Shown here: one piece after another, positions 16,874 to 25,357 of the stretch
How positions within the stretch are numbered: the first letter of the stretch is position 1
Layout of the letters: every line of letters begins with the position of its first letter
Assembly (NCBI GenBank): GCA_900016875.1
Contig: FCNR01000012.1
Location: 1-64,000 of the forward strand
DNA: 64,000 nucleotides
From: Eubacteriaceae bacterium CHKCI004
Lineage (GTDB): Bacteria; Bacillota; Clostridia; Lachnospirales; Lachnospiraceae
Reading direction: 5' to 3'
Program-made: the position numbers and the translations under genes
The notes under the pieces: generated by a model
The model's input: the letters and a program-made list of their open reading frames with translations, nothing else
What the model was told of the DNA's origin: nothing
Databases searched by the model: none

Positions 16874-18040
16874 TTATTCCTCCCGCAGCCGGTTCACAAA
16901 CCGTTCCAGCCTGCCGAGAGCCTCTTTCAGCTCTTCGATGGAGTATGCATAAGAGATTCGAAGAAAGCCTTCCCCACAGTCTCCAAAAGCTGTTCCCGGA
17001 ACCACAGCCACTTTTTCTTCTTTTAAGAAACGGCTGGCAAATTCATCGGCCGTCATGCCAAACTCTTTGATACATGGAAATGTATAGAACGCACCTTCCG
17101 GCTCGAAGCAGGAAAGTCCCATGTCCTTAAACTTCTGCAGCACAAAACGCCGCCGCTGGTTGTAGGATTTGCGCATCAGCTCCACGTCGTCGTCCCCGTT
17201 ATTCATGGCCTCCACCGCCGCATACTGGCTGGTGGTCGGCGCCGCCATAATGGCAAACTGATGAATCTTCGTCATCTGCTCCACAATAATCTCCGGCCCC
17301 GCCACATAACCGAGCCTCCATCCGGTCATAGCAAATGCTTTGCTGAAGCCGTTGATGACGATGGTGCGCTCTCTCATTCCCGGGAATGAAGCGATAGAGC
17401 AGTGTTCGCCCTCGTAAGTAAGCTCTGAATATATCTCATCGGAGATCACAAAGAGGTCATGTTCTTTCACGATATCCACGATTGGTTCCAGATCCTCTCT
17501 GGTCATCACGGCTCCCGTCGGATTGTTGGGGAACGCCAGAATCAGAATCTTTGTCTTATCGGTGATAGCTGCGCGAAGCTCCTCCGCCGTGAGCTTAAAC
17601 GCATTTTTTTCTTTCAGTTCTATGGTCACCGGAATCCCGTCGGCCAGCTCAATACACGGCAGATAGGAAACATAACACGGTTCCGGCAGGATCACTTCAT
17701 CTCCGGCATTCAGCATGGCCCGAAGCGCCAGATCAATACCTTCACTGCCGCCAACGGTGACAAGGATCTCATGAACCGGATCATATTGAAGCTTCAGTTT
17801 CCTCTCCAGATAACCGGCGATGGCTGTCCGCAGCTCCATGAGTCCGGCGTTGGAAGTATAGAATGTTCTGCCCTTTTCCAGAGAGAAAATGCCCTCCTCC
17901 CGGATGTGCCACGGCGTATCAAAGTCCGGCTCTCCCACACCGAGAGAAATGGCATCCGGCATCTCCTGTACCAGGTCGAAGAACTTCCGGATACCGGACG
18001 GCTTGATCTTTACAACTTTATCGGAAAGTGGATTTCTCAT
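16874..18040 (-). CDS. class I/II PLP-dependent aminotransferase
   Basis: Fold-type I aminotransferase of 388 residues. The PLP lysine is in INGFSKAFAMTGWRLGY, the Asn-Pro turn is FPNNPTGAVM, and the substrate-carboxylate Arg is in EGFLRISYAYS. It resembles aspartate/aromatic/alanine aminotransferases of the AraT-PatA group; the substrate cannot be read from sequence. The start overlaps the Lrp-type regulator stop by four bases, which suggests that the regulator senses an amino acid substrate of this enzyme. Confidence 0.88.
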   Translation of the reverse strand: MRNPLSDKVVKIKPSGIRKFFDLVQEMPDAISLGVGEPDFDTPWHIREEGIFSLEKGRTFYTSNAGLMELRTAIAGYLERKLKLQYDPVHEILVTVGGSEGIDLALRAMLNAGDEVILPEPCYVSYLPCIELADGIPVTIELKEKNAFKLTAEELRAAITDKTKILILAFPNNPTGAVMTREDLEPIVDIVKEHDLFVISDEIYSELTYEGEHCSIASFPGMRERTIVINGFSKAFAMTGWRLGYVAGPEIIVEQMTKIHQFAIMAAPTTSQYAAVEAMNNGDDDVELMRKSYNQRRRFVLQKFKDMGLSCFEPEGAFYTFPCIKEFGMTADEFASRFLKEEKVAVVPGTAFGDCGEGFLRISYAYSIEELKEALGRLERFVNRLREE

Positions 18041-18519
18041 GGCGTCACCTTCATTCTGTTGCTCTCGTCCTTCTCCATCAGTATCATTCCGTGATCTTTA
18101 TATTTCTTGAGCACAAAATGTGTCGCAGTTCCTGATACAGCTTCCAGGGTAGACAGCTTGGTGGAAACGAACATGGACACCTCTTTCAATGTCTTTCCTT
18201 CCAGAAAGACCACAAAGTCAAAGGCTCCGGACATGAGGTAAATAGACTTTACCTCCGGGTAATTACAGATGCGCTCCGCCAGCTTCTCAAAGCCCTGTCC
18301 ACGCTGCGGAACCACGCTCACCTCAATGAGCGCCGTTACCTTTTCCGTGTCGGTTTTATCCCAGTTAATGAGAGTCGGATATCCACAGATCACGCCCTCA
18401 TTTTCCATTTTTTCAATCTCCTGCAGCACAACAGAATCATCGGTTCCCAGCATGATCGCCAGATCATGAAGATCGATCCTGCTGTTATTTTCCAGCATCC
18501 TTAAAATCTCATTACGCAT
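18037..18519 (-). CDS. Lrp/AsnC-family transcriptional regulator
   Basis: Feast-famine regulator of 160 residues. Residues ~1-50 hold the HTH (MLENNSRIDLHDLAIMLGT, then VLQEIEKMENEGVICGY). A RAM ligand-binding domain follows (VTALIEVSVVPQRGQGFEKL, VKSIYLMSGAFDFVVFLEG). ATG 18519 has GGAGGAG just upstream. It overlaps the genes on both sides, so the AIR-synthase-like, regulator and aminotransferase genes form one tightly coupled unit; it probably controls that operon in response to an amino acid. Confidence 0.88.
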   Translation of the reverse strand: MRNEILRMLENNSRIDLHDLAIMLGTDDSVVLQEIEKMENEGVICGYPTLINWDKTDTEKVTALIEVSVVPQRGQGFEKLAERICNYPEVKSIYLMSGAFDFVVFLEGKTLKEVSMFVSTKLSTLEAVSGTATHFVLKKYKDHGMILMEKDESNRMKVTP

Positions 18520-19582
18520 AGTCTCCTCCATTGATACATTTATAATATTGTAACAGTTCGTCTTCCTTCGGCGGCTCCAGATATCTTACTTCATCATCAT
18601 AACGTATGATCTTATCATTATTTCCTGTGGTCCGTCCTATAACCGCCGCCGGAATCCCCGCCTCACAGAGCGCCGCTGCCGCCCGCTCGCCATTTGCACT
18701 GACCATGAGAAGCGTCCCTCCGGAACGCAGCATATAAGGATTCAGACGGAAAAATTCACAAACCTCTATAGTATGCTGCCTGATCGGTATATTTTTAAGA
18801 GCAATGTCAATTCCAGTCCCCGCGGAAGCGGCAAGCTCCCACAGCCCGGCAAAGATGCCTCCCTCACGCACATCATGGACATAGATGACTCCTGACTTTC
18901 TGGCAAGAGCCGCCGCCTCTCCCATAGAGCCGTCATTAAACAGACATTTCGCTTCTTCCACAAAAAATGCCGGATAGCGGGAAAGAAGCTCTTTCTCACT
19001 CTCACAGGCCATCACGGCCGCGCCTTCCCTTCCGACAGTTCCCGCCACGATAATATCCATATCCGGACAGACAGCCGCTGCCTGCGGCGATATCAGTCCA
19101 TCCGGCGACGTTTTCTGCTGACTGTCAGCACTGCCCGGCGCCACAGTTTTCTGCCCCAGCGCCGTCGTGGAAACCACCAGATTGCTGACGAACGGGGACA
19201 CTGCCGTGTGCCCGGCCAAGCAGTACATTCCCTCCTGCCGGCACAGAGCGTCAATCTCTCTCATCAGCTCTTTCAGCTGCCCCTCCTCGGTCTCCGCCGG
19301 CATTAAAATAACCGGCGCGATCCCCTCCGGGACGGCTCCTGCCGCCGCCAGACTGTTCACCGCGCCGTACACGATCCGGCGAGCCGCCAGCGTCCATCCT
19401 TCCACAGGATTTACGCTGACGGCAATAAGCCGGGATATGCTCTGCTGTATCAAAGCAGCTTCTTCCACAGGAAAGAATCCGGCATCCTCCCCATATCCCG
19501 GAGAACCGGTCTGACCGTGGGTATGTAACTGTCTTAAAACAGAACGTTTTAATATACTCTCTTTTACTTTTCCCAAACGCAT
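18512..19582 (-). CDS. AIR synthase-related (HypE/PurM-fold) protein
   Basis: PurM/HypE-fold ATP-binding protein of 356 residues. Visible are a Gly-rich segment GYGEDAGFFPV near residue 30, a central VGREGAAVMACESEKELL and DVREGGIFAGLWELA. These match the AIRS N- and C-domains in AIR synthase-related and HypE-like proteins of Clostridia. No hydrogenase maturation, purine or selenophosphate genes lie nearby, so the substrate is unknown. It is the first gene of an operon with an Lrp regulator and an aminotransferase. Confidence 0.7.
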   Translation of the reverse strand: MRLGKVKESILKRSVLRQLHTHGQTGSPGYGEDAGFFPVEEAALIQQSISRLIAVSVNPVEGWTLAARRIVYGAVNSLAAAGAVPEGIAPVILMPAETEEGQLKELMREIDALCRQEGMYCLAGHTAVSPFVSNLVVSTTALGQKTVAPGSADSQQKTSPDGLISPQAAAVCPDMDIIVAGTVGREGAAVMACESEKELLSRYPAFFVEEAKCLFNDGSMGEAAALARKSGVIYVHDVREGGIFAGLWELAASAGTGIDIALKNIPIRQHTIEVCEFFRLNPYMLRSGGTLLMVSANGERAAAALCEAGIPAAVIGRTTGNNDKIIRYDDEVRYLEPPKEDELLQYYKCINGGDYA

Positions 19583-19658
19583 TTTTCTCTCCTGCCGTTA
19601 CATTTTATGATTATCTACTTTTTTATCTCTGCTCTTTTTATCATTCTGAGCATCTCAT

Positions 19659-19682
19659 GATGTTCATTTCTTTATGAACATC
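19659..19682. other. perfect hairpin between operons
   Basis: Nine-bp arms GATGTTCAT (19659-19667) and ATGAACATC (19674-19682) with a six-base loop, located just downstream of the VanW gene and upstream of the AIR-synthase-like gene. There is no T-run after it on the minus strand, so a terminator is uncertain; it could be a regulator site. Confidence 0.4.
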
Positions 19683-19691
19683 TGATCATGT

Positions 19692-21149
19692 CTATTTCTT
19701 CTTTTTTGACTTTTTGTTATTGTTACTGCTGTTCTTCTTTGTATCCTTTTTATTTTTCTTCGTGGATTTTTCGTTTTCCTTGCTGGCGGCCGGTTTCTTG
19801 GTACCTACACGGACCACCTTCGGTACGGACATATAGGAACTGCTGTTAATTTGTACCCGTTCCTTCTCCTCGCCGTTTTTATAAATAACTTTCCACAATT
19901 TCGCGGTATAACCGGTTCTTCCCGAACTCTCCACCTCAGTCTTACCCTGTTCCAGACTGCTGTCTTTCACTGTTTTCTCTGACGGCGGCCGGGTCGAAGT
20001 GGTCTCTGACACAAACTCGATGGAACGATTTTTATTCCGGTATTCTTTCCCATAAATGGTAAAGGTAATATTACTTCCATCAGTTTTTCCTTCTATGTAA
20101 ATCGGATTATCCAGATTGTTTTTAAACTTCAGATCTTTCTCTGTCCCGGCAATGGCGGCATCTTCAGAAAGCTCCACATAACTTACCGTCATGGAATGAT
20201 TCTGCCGTTCCGTGACTTCCAGTTCTGCCCGCAGAACTGCATTATAAAGAGTAGTCGACACCTGGCAGATACCTCCGCCGTAAGTCTGAACGGTCGTTCC
20301 ATTCTCATAGGAACCGGCCAGCCGGTATCCGTTCTCAGAATTAAATGGCGCCACCTTATCATAGACCGACATGGACTCTCCCGGATAAAGCAGTGTCCCA
20401 TTGATCAGGCTCGCGCCGTTTTCCACATTGATGGAACGGCCCTCGGATGAATCTGCATAAGAAGTGGTAAATGTACCAAGCTTATCTTGTACTGCGCTAA
20501 GTTCTTCCGCAGTGTGTTCTGCCGGGTCTGTCTCATACGTCATCTCCAGCCGGACGTCCTGCTGATTCCAGTCAGCGCTCTCTACCATCTCCATCAGTTT
20601 CTCCGCATTCGCCTGAAAATCAACGGCGATGCCGTCTACTTCATTTTCAATGACGAATTCGCCGTCTTTTCTGGACAGCTGCGCGTCTTTTTTCTCTGTC
20701 TCAAAACTTTTGCCTTTTTTCTCGACTATCTTTTCCGTTTTGTCCTTATCCACGGAAAATTCCAGAGGAATATTTCTGCCACGGGCGGCAATAGCCTGCA
20801 CTTCCAGGACACGTTTTATAATATTACCCTCTCTTCCAAGCTTCTCTGCCTGCTCCACTGCGTCTTCGTTCACACATGTAAGGCCCAGACGTTCAAGAGG
20901 AAAACTTTTTTCTTTTTCTCCCACTTGCAAAGTGACTGTTTTTTCAGAAAGCTGCGTCAGATAATCTTCTACTTTCTGATCCGCTTCCTCCCGGCTCAGT
21001 CCTCCCACATCCATCCCCTGTATGCTCACTCCGGGATAGATGGTATCCACATTTATATACTGGCTATAATAATTCCAGCTATAGGCGCCGAACCCTGCCA
21101 GTCCGGCAATAACGATAAACAACAGCAAAAGACCAATTTTTTTCTTCAT
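19692..21149 (-). CDS. VanW-family cell-surface protein with G5-like domain
   Basis: Membrane-anchored extracytoplasmic protein of 485 residues. Residues 5-28 form a signal anchor (IGLLLLFIVIAGLAGFGAYS). Then comes a PG_binding_4-type domain (VSIQGMDVGGLSREEADQKV), the VanW core (NGTLLYPGESMSVYDKVAPF, TYGGGICQVSTTLYNAVLRA) and a G5-like domain (GKTEVESSGRTGYTAKL). It ends in a Lys/Asn/Ser-rich tail that could bind the wall. VanW itself has no proven reaction. A 550-residue relative is encoded at 44340-45992. Confidence 0.85.
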   Translation of the reverse strand: MKKKIGLLLLFIVIAGLAGFGAYSWNYYSQYINVDTIYPGVSIQGMDVGGLSREEADQKVEDYLTQLSEKTVTLQVGEKEKSFPLERLGLTCVNEDAVEQAEKLGREGNIIKRVLEVQAIAARGRNIPLEFSVDKDKTEKIVEKKGKSFETEKKDAQLSRKDGEFVIENEVDGIAVDFQANAEKLMEMVESADWNQQDVRLEMTYETDPAEHTAEELSAVQDKLGTFTTSYADSSEGRSINVENGASLINGTLLYPGESMSVYDKVAPFNSENGYRLAGSYENGTTVQTYGGGICQVSTTLYNAVLRAELEVTERQNHSMTVSYVELSEDAAIAGTEKDLKFKNNLDNPIYIEGKTDGSNITFTIYGKEYRNKNRSIEFVSETTSTRPPSEKTVKDSSLEQGKTEVESSGRTGYTAKLWKVIYKNGEEKERVQINSSSYMSVPKVVRVGTKKPAASKENEKSTKKNKKDTKKNSSNNNKKSKKKK

Positions 21150-21214
21150 ATTGACTCCCTACTCCTTTGTTTATCTGCAATGTGTTTCTCCCCTGTGATG
21201 ATCCTTTCCAGAAA

Positions 21215-21310
21215 TTATATCATCATCGGTACAATGGATGTAACAACCAGAGCGATAATCACAACAACGATAATAATTGCAGATATTCTCTGTCTTTTTT
21301 TCGGATCCAT
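21215..21310 (-). CDS. 31-residue single-span membrane peptide
   Basis: Short frame with a basic N-terminus (MDPKKRQRIS) followed by one hydrophobic helix (AIIIVVVIIALVVTSIVPMM). Such 30-residue membrane peptides occur next to surface-protein genes in Clostridia. The ribosome binding site is modest (GTGAGG about nine bases upstream). It sits 65 bases upstream of the VanW gene in the same direction, so co-expression is plausible. Function unknown. Confidence 0.55.
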   Translation of the reverse strand: MDPKKRQRISAIIIVVVIIALVVTSIVPMMI

Positions 21311-21453
21311 AACAGCCTCACTTTCCTGATAATATTTGACAACAGGTACTTCACTATTCTAAAGCATTTCCTCCTGACATTCAAGTGCCTATTTGACGCA
21401 AATGCCAAACGCCGCCTGCACCTTTTCAGCAAATGTACCGGGCAGCGCGCTAA

Positions 21454-23247
21454 TCACTGGCATCCGTCACCGGCAAATGTCACAATTCTAGCATTCTTGT
21501 TCAGCGGATTCCTCCTGTCGTAATCAAACAGGCAGAAGCAGGCCTTCTCCTCCAAAACTCCTTCTTCCAATAACCGCACCGCATCAAAATGGAATCTCTC
21601 CATGTGACTCCTGTTTGCCGCCTTTTTGGAATCGTAAGATCCATTTTTCCACTCTTCCGGAAACAGCTCTGCCCCGCGGTTTCTGTACATTTCCTTCCAC
21701 TGCTGCCGAAAGCCCGACAAATCGCCGGCCCATGCCGGACGGGACTTCATATTTTCCCGCAGATACATGTCAAAAAGCAGTACCTCATCCTGAAACGGTA
21801 AAGAGACTCCCTGCTCCTCCAGAAAATCTTTCAGGATCTGGTACCTGCCCATGCGGTTATAATTCATTTTATGACAGCCTTTCCTCCGATATGACAATGA
21901 AAATTGTTCAAAAAAATCAAACGGGCTTTTAAATTGCGGCATCACATAGCGCAGCGTACAGGAAAACTGACCACTGTTGTAATAAAGCTCCACCAGTTCC
22001 TCGATTCCCTTCAGCCTGATTATCTCATCATAGCTGAGCCACCGGGTGGACAGAACCTCATAAGGCGGCTTGCTGCGGTAACAGATGCTGTGGCGCTCTG
22101 CCTCCGCCTCCATGCAGGTTCCCTTCAGCACCTTCAAAAATCCCAGCTGCAGCTGATCCGGCTGGTGGGCAAACAGATCATTAAAGGATTTCCCGAACTG
22201 CTCATAGCCCTCCCACGGCAGCCCGGCGATCAAATCCAGATGCTGATGGATATTGCCCAGAGCATGTACTCTGTCCACATTTTCAAACAGCTTCTCCAGA
22301 TTCATCTTCCGGTGAATAGCCTCAATGGTCGGCGGATTCGTCGACTGCACGCCAATCTCCAGCTGAATCAGCCCCGGACGCATCTGCGCAAACAGATCAA
22401 GCGCCTCCTCATCCAGCAGATCCGATGAAATCTCAAAATGAAAATTGGTCACTCCGTTATCATGCTCGCAAATGTAACGCCACACCGCCATGGCATGGTT
22501 TTTATTGCAATTAAATGTTCTGTCCACAAACTTCACCTGCGGCACCCCTGCATCGAGAAACCGCTGCAGCTCCGGCAGCACCTTTGACAGCGACCGGAAG
22601 CGGACGCTCTTGTCCACCGAAGACAGACAGTAACTGCACGAAAAAGGACAGCCCCTGCTGCTCTCATAATAGATGATCTTGTGCTCAAACAAATGAAAAT
22701 CTTCATATACAAAGGGGATAGCGTCCATGTCCATGACCGGCGCGAAACCGGTGTTGTGAATGGCGGTCTGCTGTCCGTCAGCCGCGTCCCGCCAGGCGAC
22801 ACCGGCGGGCATGTCCTCCAGGGAGATTCTATGCCAGGCAACGCCGGCTCCCTGCTCCGCCCGGGTCACCAGCGCCGTAAAGGTTTCTTCTCCTTCGCCC
22901 TGCATCACCAAATCCACCGCCGGATTCTCCTGAAGGAAACGCTCCGCATGATAAGATACCTCCGGGCCGCCGACCCAGATCTTCACCTGCGGACTTACCT
23001 TCTTTAACTCCTCCGCCAGTTCCCTCACGTAAGAAATATTCCAGATATAGCAGGAAAAGACAACAACGTCCGCTTTCTCCTCATAAATATCCTGCAAAAT
23101 ATTTTCCACATAATGATTGATCGTATATTCTTTTATCACATACTCCGCTCCGGCCGGCCCGTTGGCCTCCGCATAAGCCTTCAGACAGAAAATCGCCAGA
23201 TTGGAATGGATGTATTTGGCATTGATGCCGCATAATAAATAACGCAT
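21454..23247 (-). CDS. B12-binding-domain radical SAM protein (DUF4080 type)
   Basis: Radical SAM enzyme of 597 residues. Residues ~1-150 are a B12-binding-like Rossmann domain (VVVFSCYIWNISYVRELAEE, then KIWVGGPEVSYHAERFL). The radical SAM core has the CxxxCxxC motif as GCPFSCSYCLSSVD near residue 205. A C-terminal DUF4080-like part follows. ATG 23247 is preceded by AGGAGG at nine bases; the frame to 23301 is longer but unsupported. The histidine expected in a B12 DxHxxG motif is not obvious, so cobalamin binding is uncertain. Reaction unknown. Confidence 0.85.
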   Translation of the reverse strand: MRYLLCGINAKYIHSNLAIFCLKAYAEANGPAGAEYVIKEYTINHYVENILQDIYEEKADVVVFSCYIWNISYVRELAEELKKVSPQVKIWVGGPEVSYHAERFLQENPAVDLVMQGEGEETFTALVTRAEQGAGVAWHRISLEDMPAGVAWRDAADGQQTAIHNTGFAPVMDMDAIPFVYEDFHLFEHKIIYYESSRGCPFSCSYCLSSVDKSVRFRSLSKVLPELQRFLDAGVPQVKFVDRTFNCNKNHAMAVWRYICEHDNGVTNFHFEISSDLLDEEALDLFAQMRPGLIQLEIGVQSTNPPTIEAIHRKMNLEKLFENVDRVHALGNIHQHLDLIAGLPWEGYEQFGKSFNDLFAHQPDQLQLGFLKVLKGTCMEAEAERHSICYRSKPPYEVLSTRWLSYDEIIRLKGIEELVELYYNSGQFSCTLRYVMPQFKSPFDFFEQFSLSYRRKGCHKMNYNRMGRYQILKDFLEEQGVSLPFQDEVLLFDMYLRENMKSRPAWAGDLSGFRQQWKEMYRNRGAELFPEEWKNGSYDSKKAANRSHMERFHFDAVRLLEEGVLEEKACFCLFDYDRRNPLNKNARIVTFAGDGCQ

Positions 23248-23379
23248 TCGTAATTTCCTCCTGTGTAATGATACTATATAATAGAATACTTTATTTGACA
23301 AATGTTAAAACGAATATACGAAAAAAACACTTGCATTTTACTTTTCCATGTGCTATCATAGTTTTCGTCGTTGAAACAC

Positions 23380-23450
23380 GCGGGTGTAGTTCAATGGTAG
23401 AACACTAGCCTTCCAAGCTAGATACGTGGGTTCGATTCCCATCACCCGCT
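23380..23450 (+). tRNA. tRNA-Gly (anticodon TCC)
   Basis: Complete cloverleaf of 71 nt. Acceptor arms are GCGGGTG/CACCCGC with discriminator T, the anticodon loop is CTTCCAA, and the T-loop is GGTTCGATTCC. CCA is not encoded. Confidence 0.95.
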
Positions 23451-23603
23451 TTCAGAATGATTTCGTTATATTTTGGGAGAGACACAGCTGATATCGCCTA
23501 TCATCTGATATAAAAAACTTTTCGAATAATTGAAATTGTTCTTGACAATATGAATATTTGTGATATAATCTCTCTTAGATGAGAGATAACACATCTCAAA
23601 CAT

Positions 23604-23675
23604 GCACGAGTGGCTCAGTGGTGGAGTATCGCCTTGCCAAGGCGAGGGTCGCGGGTTCGAATCCCGTCTCGTGCT
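23604..23675 (+). tRNA. tRNA-Gly (anticodon GCC)
   Basis: Complete cloverleaf of 72 nt. Acceptor arms are GCACGAG/CTCGTGC with discriminator T, and the anticodon loop is TTGCCAA. It is followed at once by a run of eight T that may end transcription. It lies 153 bases after the TCC tRNA-Gly. Confidence 0.95.
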
Positions 23676-23719
23676 TTTTTTGTTGCCATTTTTTATTTTT
23701 AGTTTATCATGAATAATTC

Positions 23720-23747
23720 GGGAGGGTAGGATGTATTCCGCCCTCCC
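23720..23747. other. G+C-rich hairpin
   Basis: Arms GGGAGGG (23720-23726) and CCCTCCC (23741-23747). It lies directly before the palindromic intergenic repeat copy at 23759. Confidence 0.5.
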
Positions 23748-23758
23748 ATTGTGATTTA

Positions 23759-23787
23759 TTACATAGAAACATAGTTTTCTATGTAAC
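23759..23787. repeat. palindromic intergenic repeat, copy 1
   Basis: Palindrome with arms TTACATAGAAA and TTTCTATGTAA around CATAGTT. A diverged copy lies at 42929-42957 (TTTCATAGAAACACAGTTTC then CTGTGAAA), where changes in both arms keep the pairing. Both copies stand next to a terminator. Confidence 0.55.
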
Positions 23788-23832
23788 GAAAAAGAGCCTC
23801 TGTACATTTTCGTATACAGAAGCTCTTTTTTC
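23788..23832. terminator. bidirectional terminator
   Basis: Arms AAAAAGAGC-CTCTGTA and TATACAGA-AGCTCTTTTTT with an 8-base loop. It can end the tRNA transcript on the plus strand and the MtnK-like gene on the minus strand. Confidence 0.8.
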
Positions 23833-23975
23833 GTGTATTTTAAATTTTCTCTCTCTTATTTTATCGTCTGTTTTATCGTTTTGTCATCTGCCTTATCGCC
23901 GCCGGAGATTTCTCCGCCAGAAAGAAACTATCTCGCCATTCTGTCTCTTCATCGCAGCCCGGCAGCCGCTGTTTT

Positions 23976-25205
23976 CTACAGTGTTTTGCGGTACTCTTCC
24001 TCCACATACAGAACAGTATCGATCAGATCATCCACACTCATAAACTGATATCTCTGGAACATAAGCTGCCAGTCGATCATGAGGGAAAGTGTCTGAGCAT
24101 GCCTTTTGTCTTCCAAATTCTCAATGACATCAAAATCCGGATATTCAATCTCTCCGGTGCAGCGGAACCAGTTCACGATGACCGCGTAGCCCGGTGCATC
24201 CTGCATGACTTCGTCGAGGATGCTGTGGCATAAACCGCCGGCTCCCTGATATCTCTCCTTGGCATCCTGATTCCAGCACTCGGTGAAGGTTTTAAAATAA
24301 GATTCAAAAAGGCTCTTAATCGTGGCAAGAAGGTATGCCTTAAACTCCCTTCTCTCCGCTTCCGACGGAAATGGTTTGAAGCAGGCTGCGCAATACTGTG
24401 ACACAAGATTACCTGTCAGATAACCCAGATCATAGCCGAATGGTCCCATGAAGGAAAACTCCATGTCAATGACCTTCATGGCATCTTCTGAAGCAAAAAT
24501 ATTAGAGGTATGTAAGTCTGCGTGAATGAGCGCGTCCGCATGGCTCATGAAGTTCCGGCGAAGCTTAAAGCGCTCCGTCTCAAAACGCGGGTCATACATG
24601 ATACCTCTGGCAAAATTGTTGAATTCTTCACCAAGGCCCCGTTCCACCTCTGTTTTGAAGATATCCATAAACGCCCCGTCTTCCATGATCTTGCGCATCT
24701 CCGTGTTGGCGAACTTCGTCTGCAGGCGGCGGTATTCATCCCTGCTCAGGAAATATTCAGAAGTATAGAACTCTGTCTTTGCCATGCATTCTCCGCATTT
24801 TCTTCCCAGATCCGGAAACATCCGGTTTTTGTTAAGCTGGAAACGGACAATCCGGAGGTTGGAAACGTCCTCCATGACAAACAGATTATTTTCTTTATCC
24901 TGGAACTTCAGAAACGGAGTGTACTCCGGCACGATGGCGTACCGAATCCGCATGCTGTCATATTCCAGCTTATTGCGGTACAGAGCGATAGGATCCTGTC
25001 CCGTGCGCGCCAGCTCCCGGCCCTGTTTTAACACGTAGTTACCTTTATCTGTATGAATTCTGAAAATATAATTGACATAGCCGTCTCCATCTTCTTCCGG
25101 AGTCCCGTCTCCGACTTGGGAAACGGTCACAGAACCCGAGTCATCAAAATCCGGCATATGTTCTTTCAAATAAGGAATTATATTTTCTTTCGTTATTGTC
25201 AGCAT
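23976..25205 (-). CDS. MtnK-family sugar kinase / phosphotransferase (paralogue 1)
   Basis: APH/choline-kinase-fold phosphotransferase of 409 residues, closest in layout to S-methyl-5-thioribose kinase. The nucleotide loop is EEDGDGYVNYIFRI near residue 35 and the lysine is in YVLKQG. The catalytic loop is LIHADLHTSNIFAS (Gly of the usual HGDLHT replaced by Ala). The metal-binding Asp/Glu are in VIDMEFSFMGPFGYDLG, as in MtnK. Two relatives with the same motifs form a tandem in the microcompartment locus at 58.5-61.1 kb. Here it stands alone, so it may act in general 5-thio/5-deoxyribose salvage; substrate unproven. Confidence 0.75.
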   Translation of the reverse strand: MLTITKENIIPYLKEHMPDFDDSGSVTVSQVGDGTPEEDGDGYVNYIFRIHTDKGNYVLKQGRELARTGQDPIALYRNKLEYDSMRIRYAIVPEYTPFLKFQDKENNLFVMEDVSNLRIVRFQLNKNRMFPDLGRKCGECMAKTEFYTSEYFLSRDEYRRLQTKFANTEMRKIMEDGAFMDIFKTEVERGLGEEFNNFARGIMYDPRFETERFKLRRNFMSHADALIHADLHTSNIFASEDAMKVIDMEFSFMGPFGYDLGYLTGNLVSQYCAACFKPFPSEAERREFKAYLLATIKSLFESYFKTFTECWNQDAKERYQGAGGLCHSILDEVMQDAPGYAVIVNWFRCTGEIEYPDFDVIENLEDKRHAQTLSLMIDWQLMFQRYQFMSVDDLIDTVLYVEEEYRKTL

Positions 25206-25357
25206 ATTCTTCCCCCAAAAACATATACATACATAAACACAATTATCTGCATTTATTATAAAAAATTTTTACAAATACAGGAAGAGAAATCTTTGTTCAG
25301 GAAAGCGATTTATTAGCTTTTACATCAGGAAAACAGAAAATAAAGGAGGATTTTCAC

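Noticed and set aside
23466-23807. 113-codon minus-strand frame with RRDSNPRPSPWQG-like sequence
   Set aside because: It is the antisense translation across the tRNA-Gly (GCC) gene, a well-known false protein.
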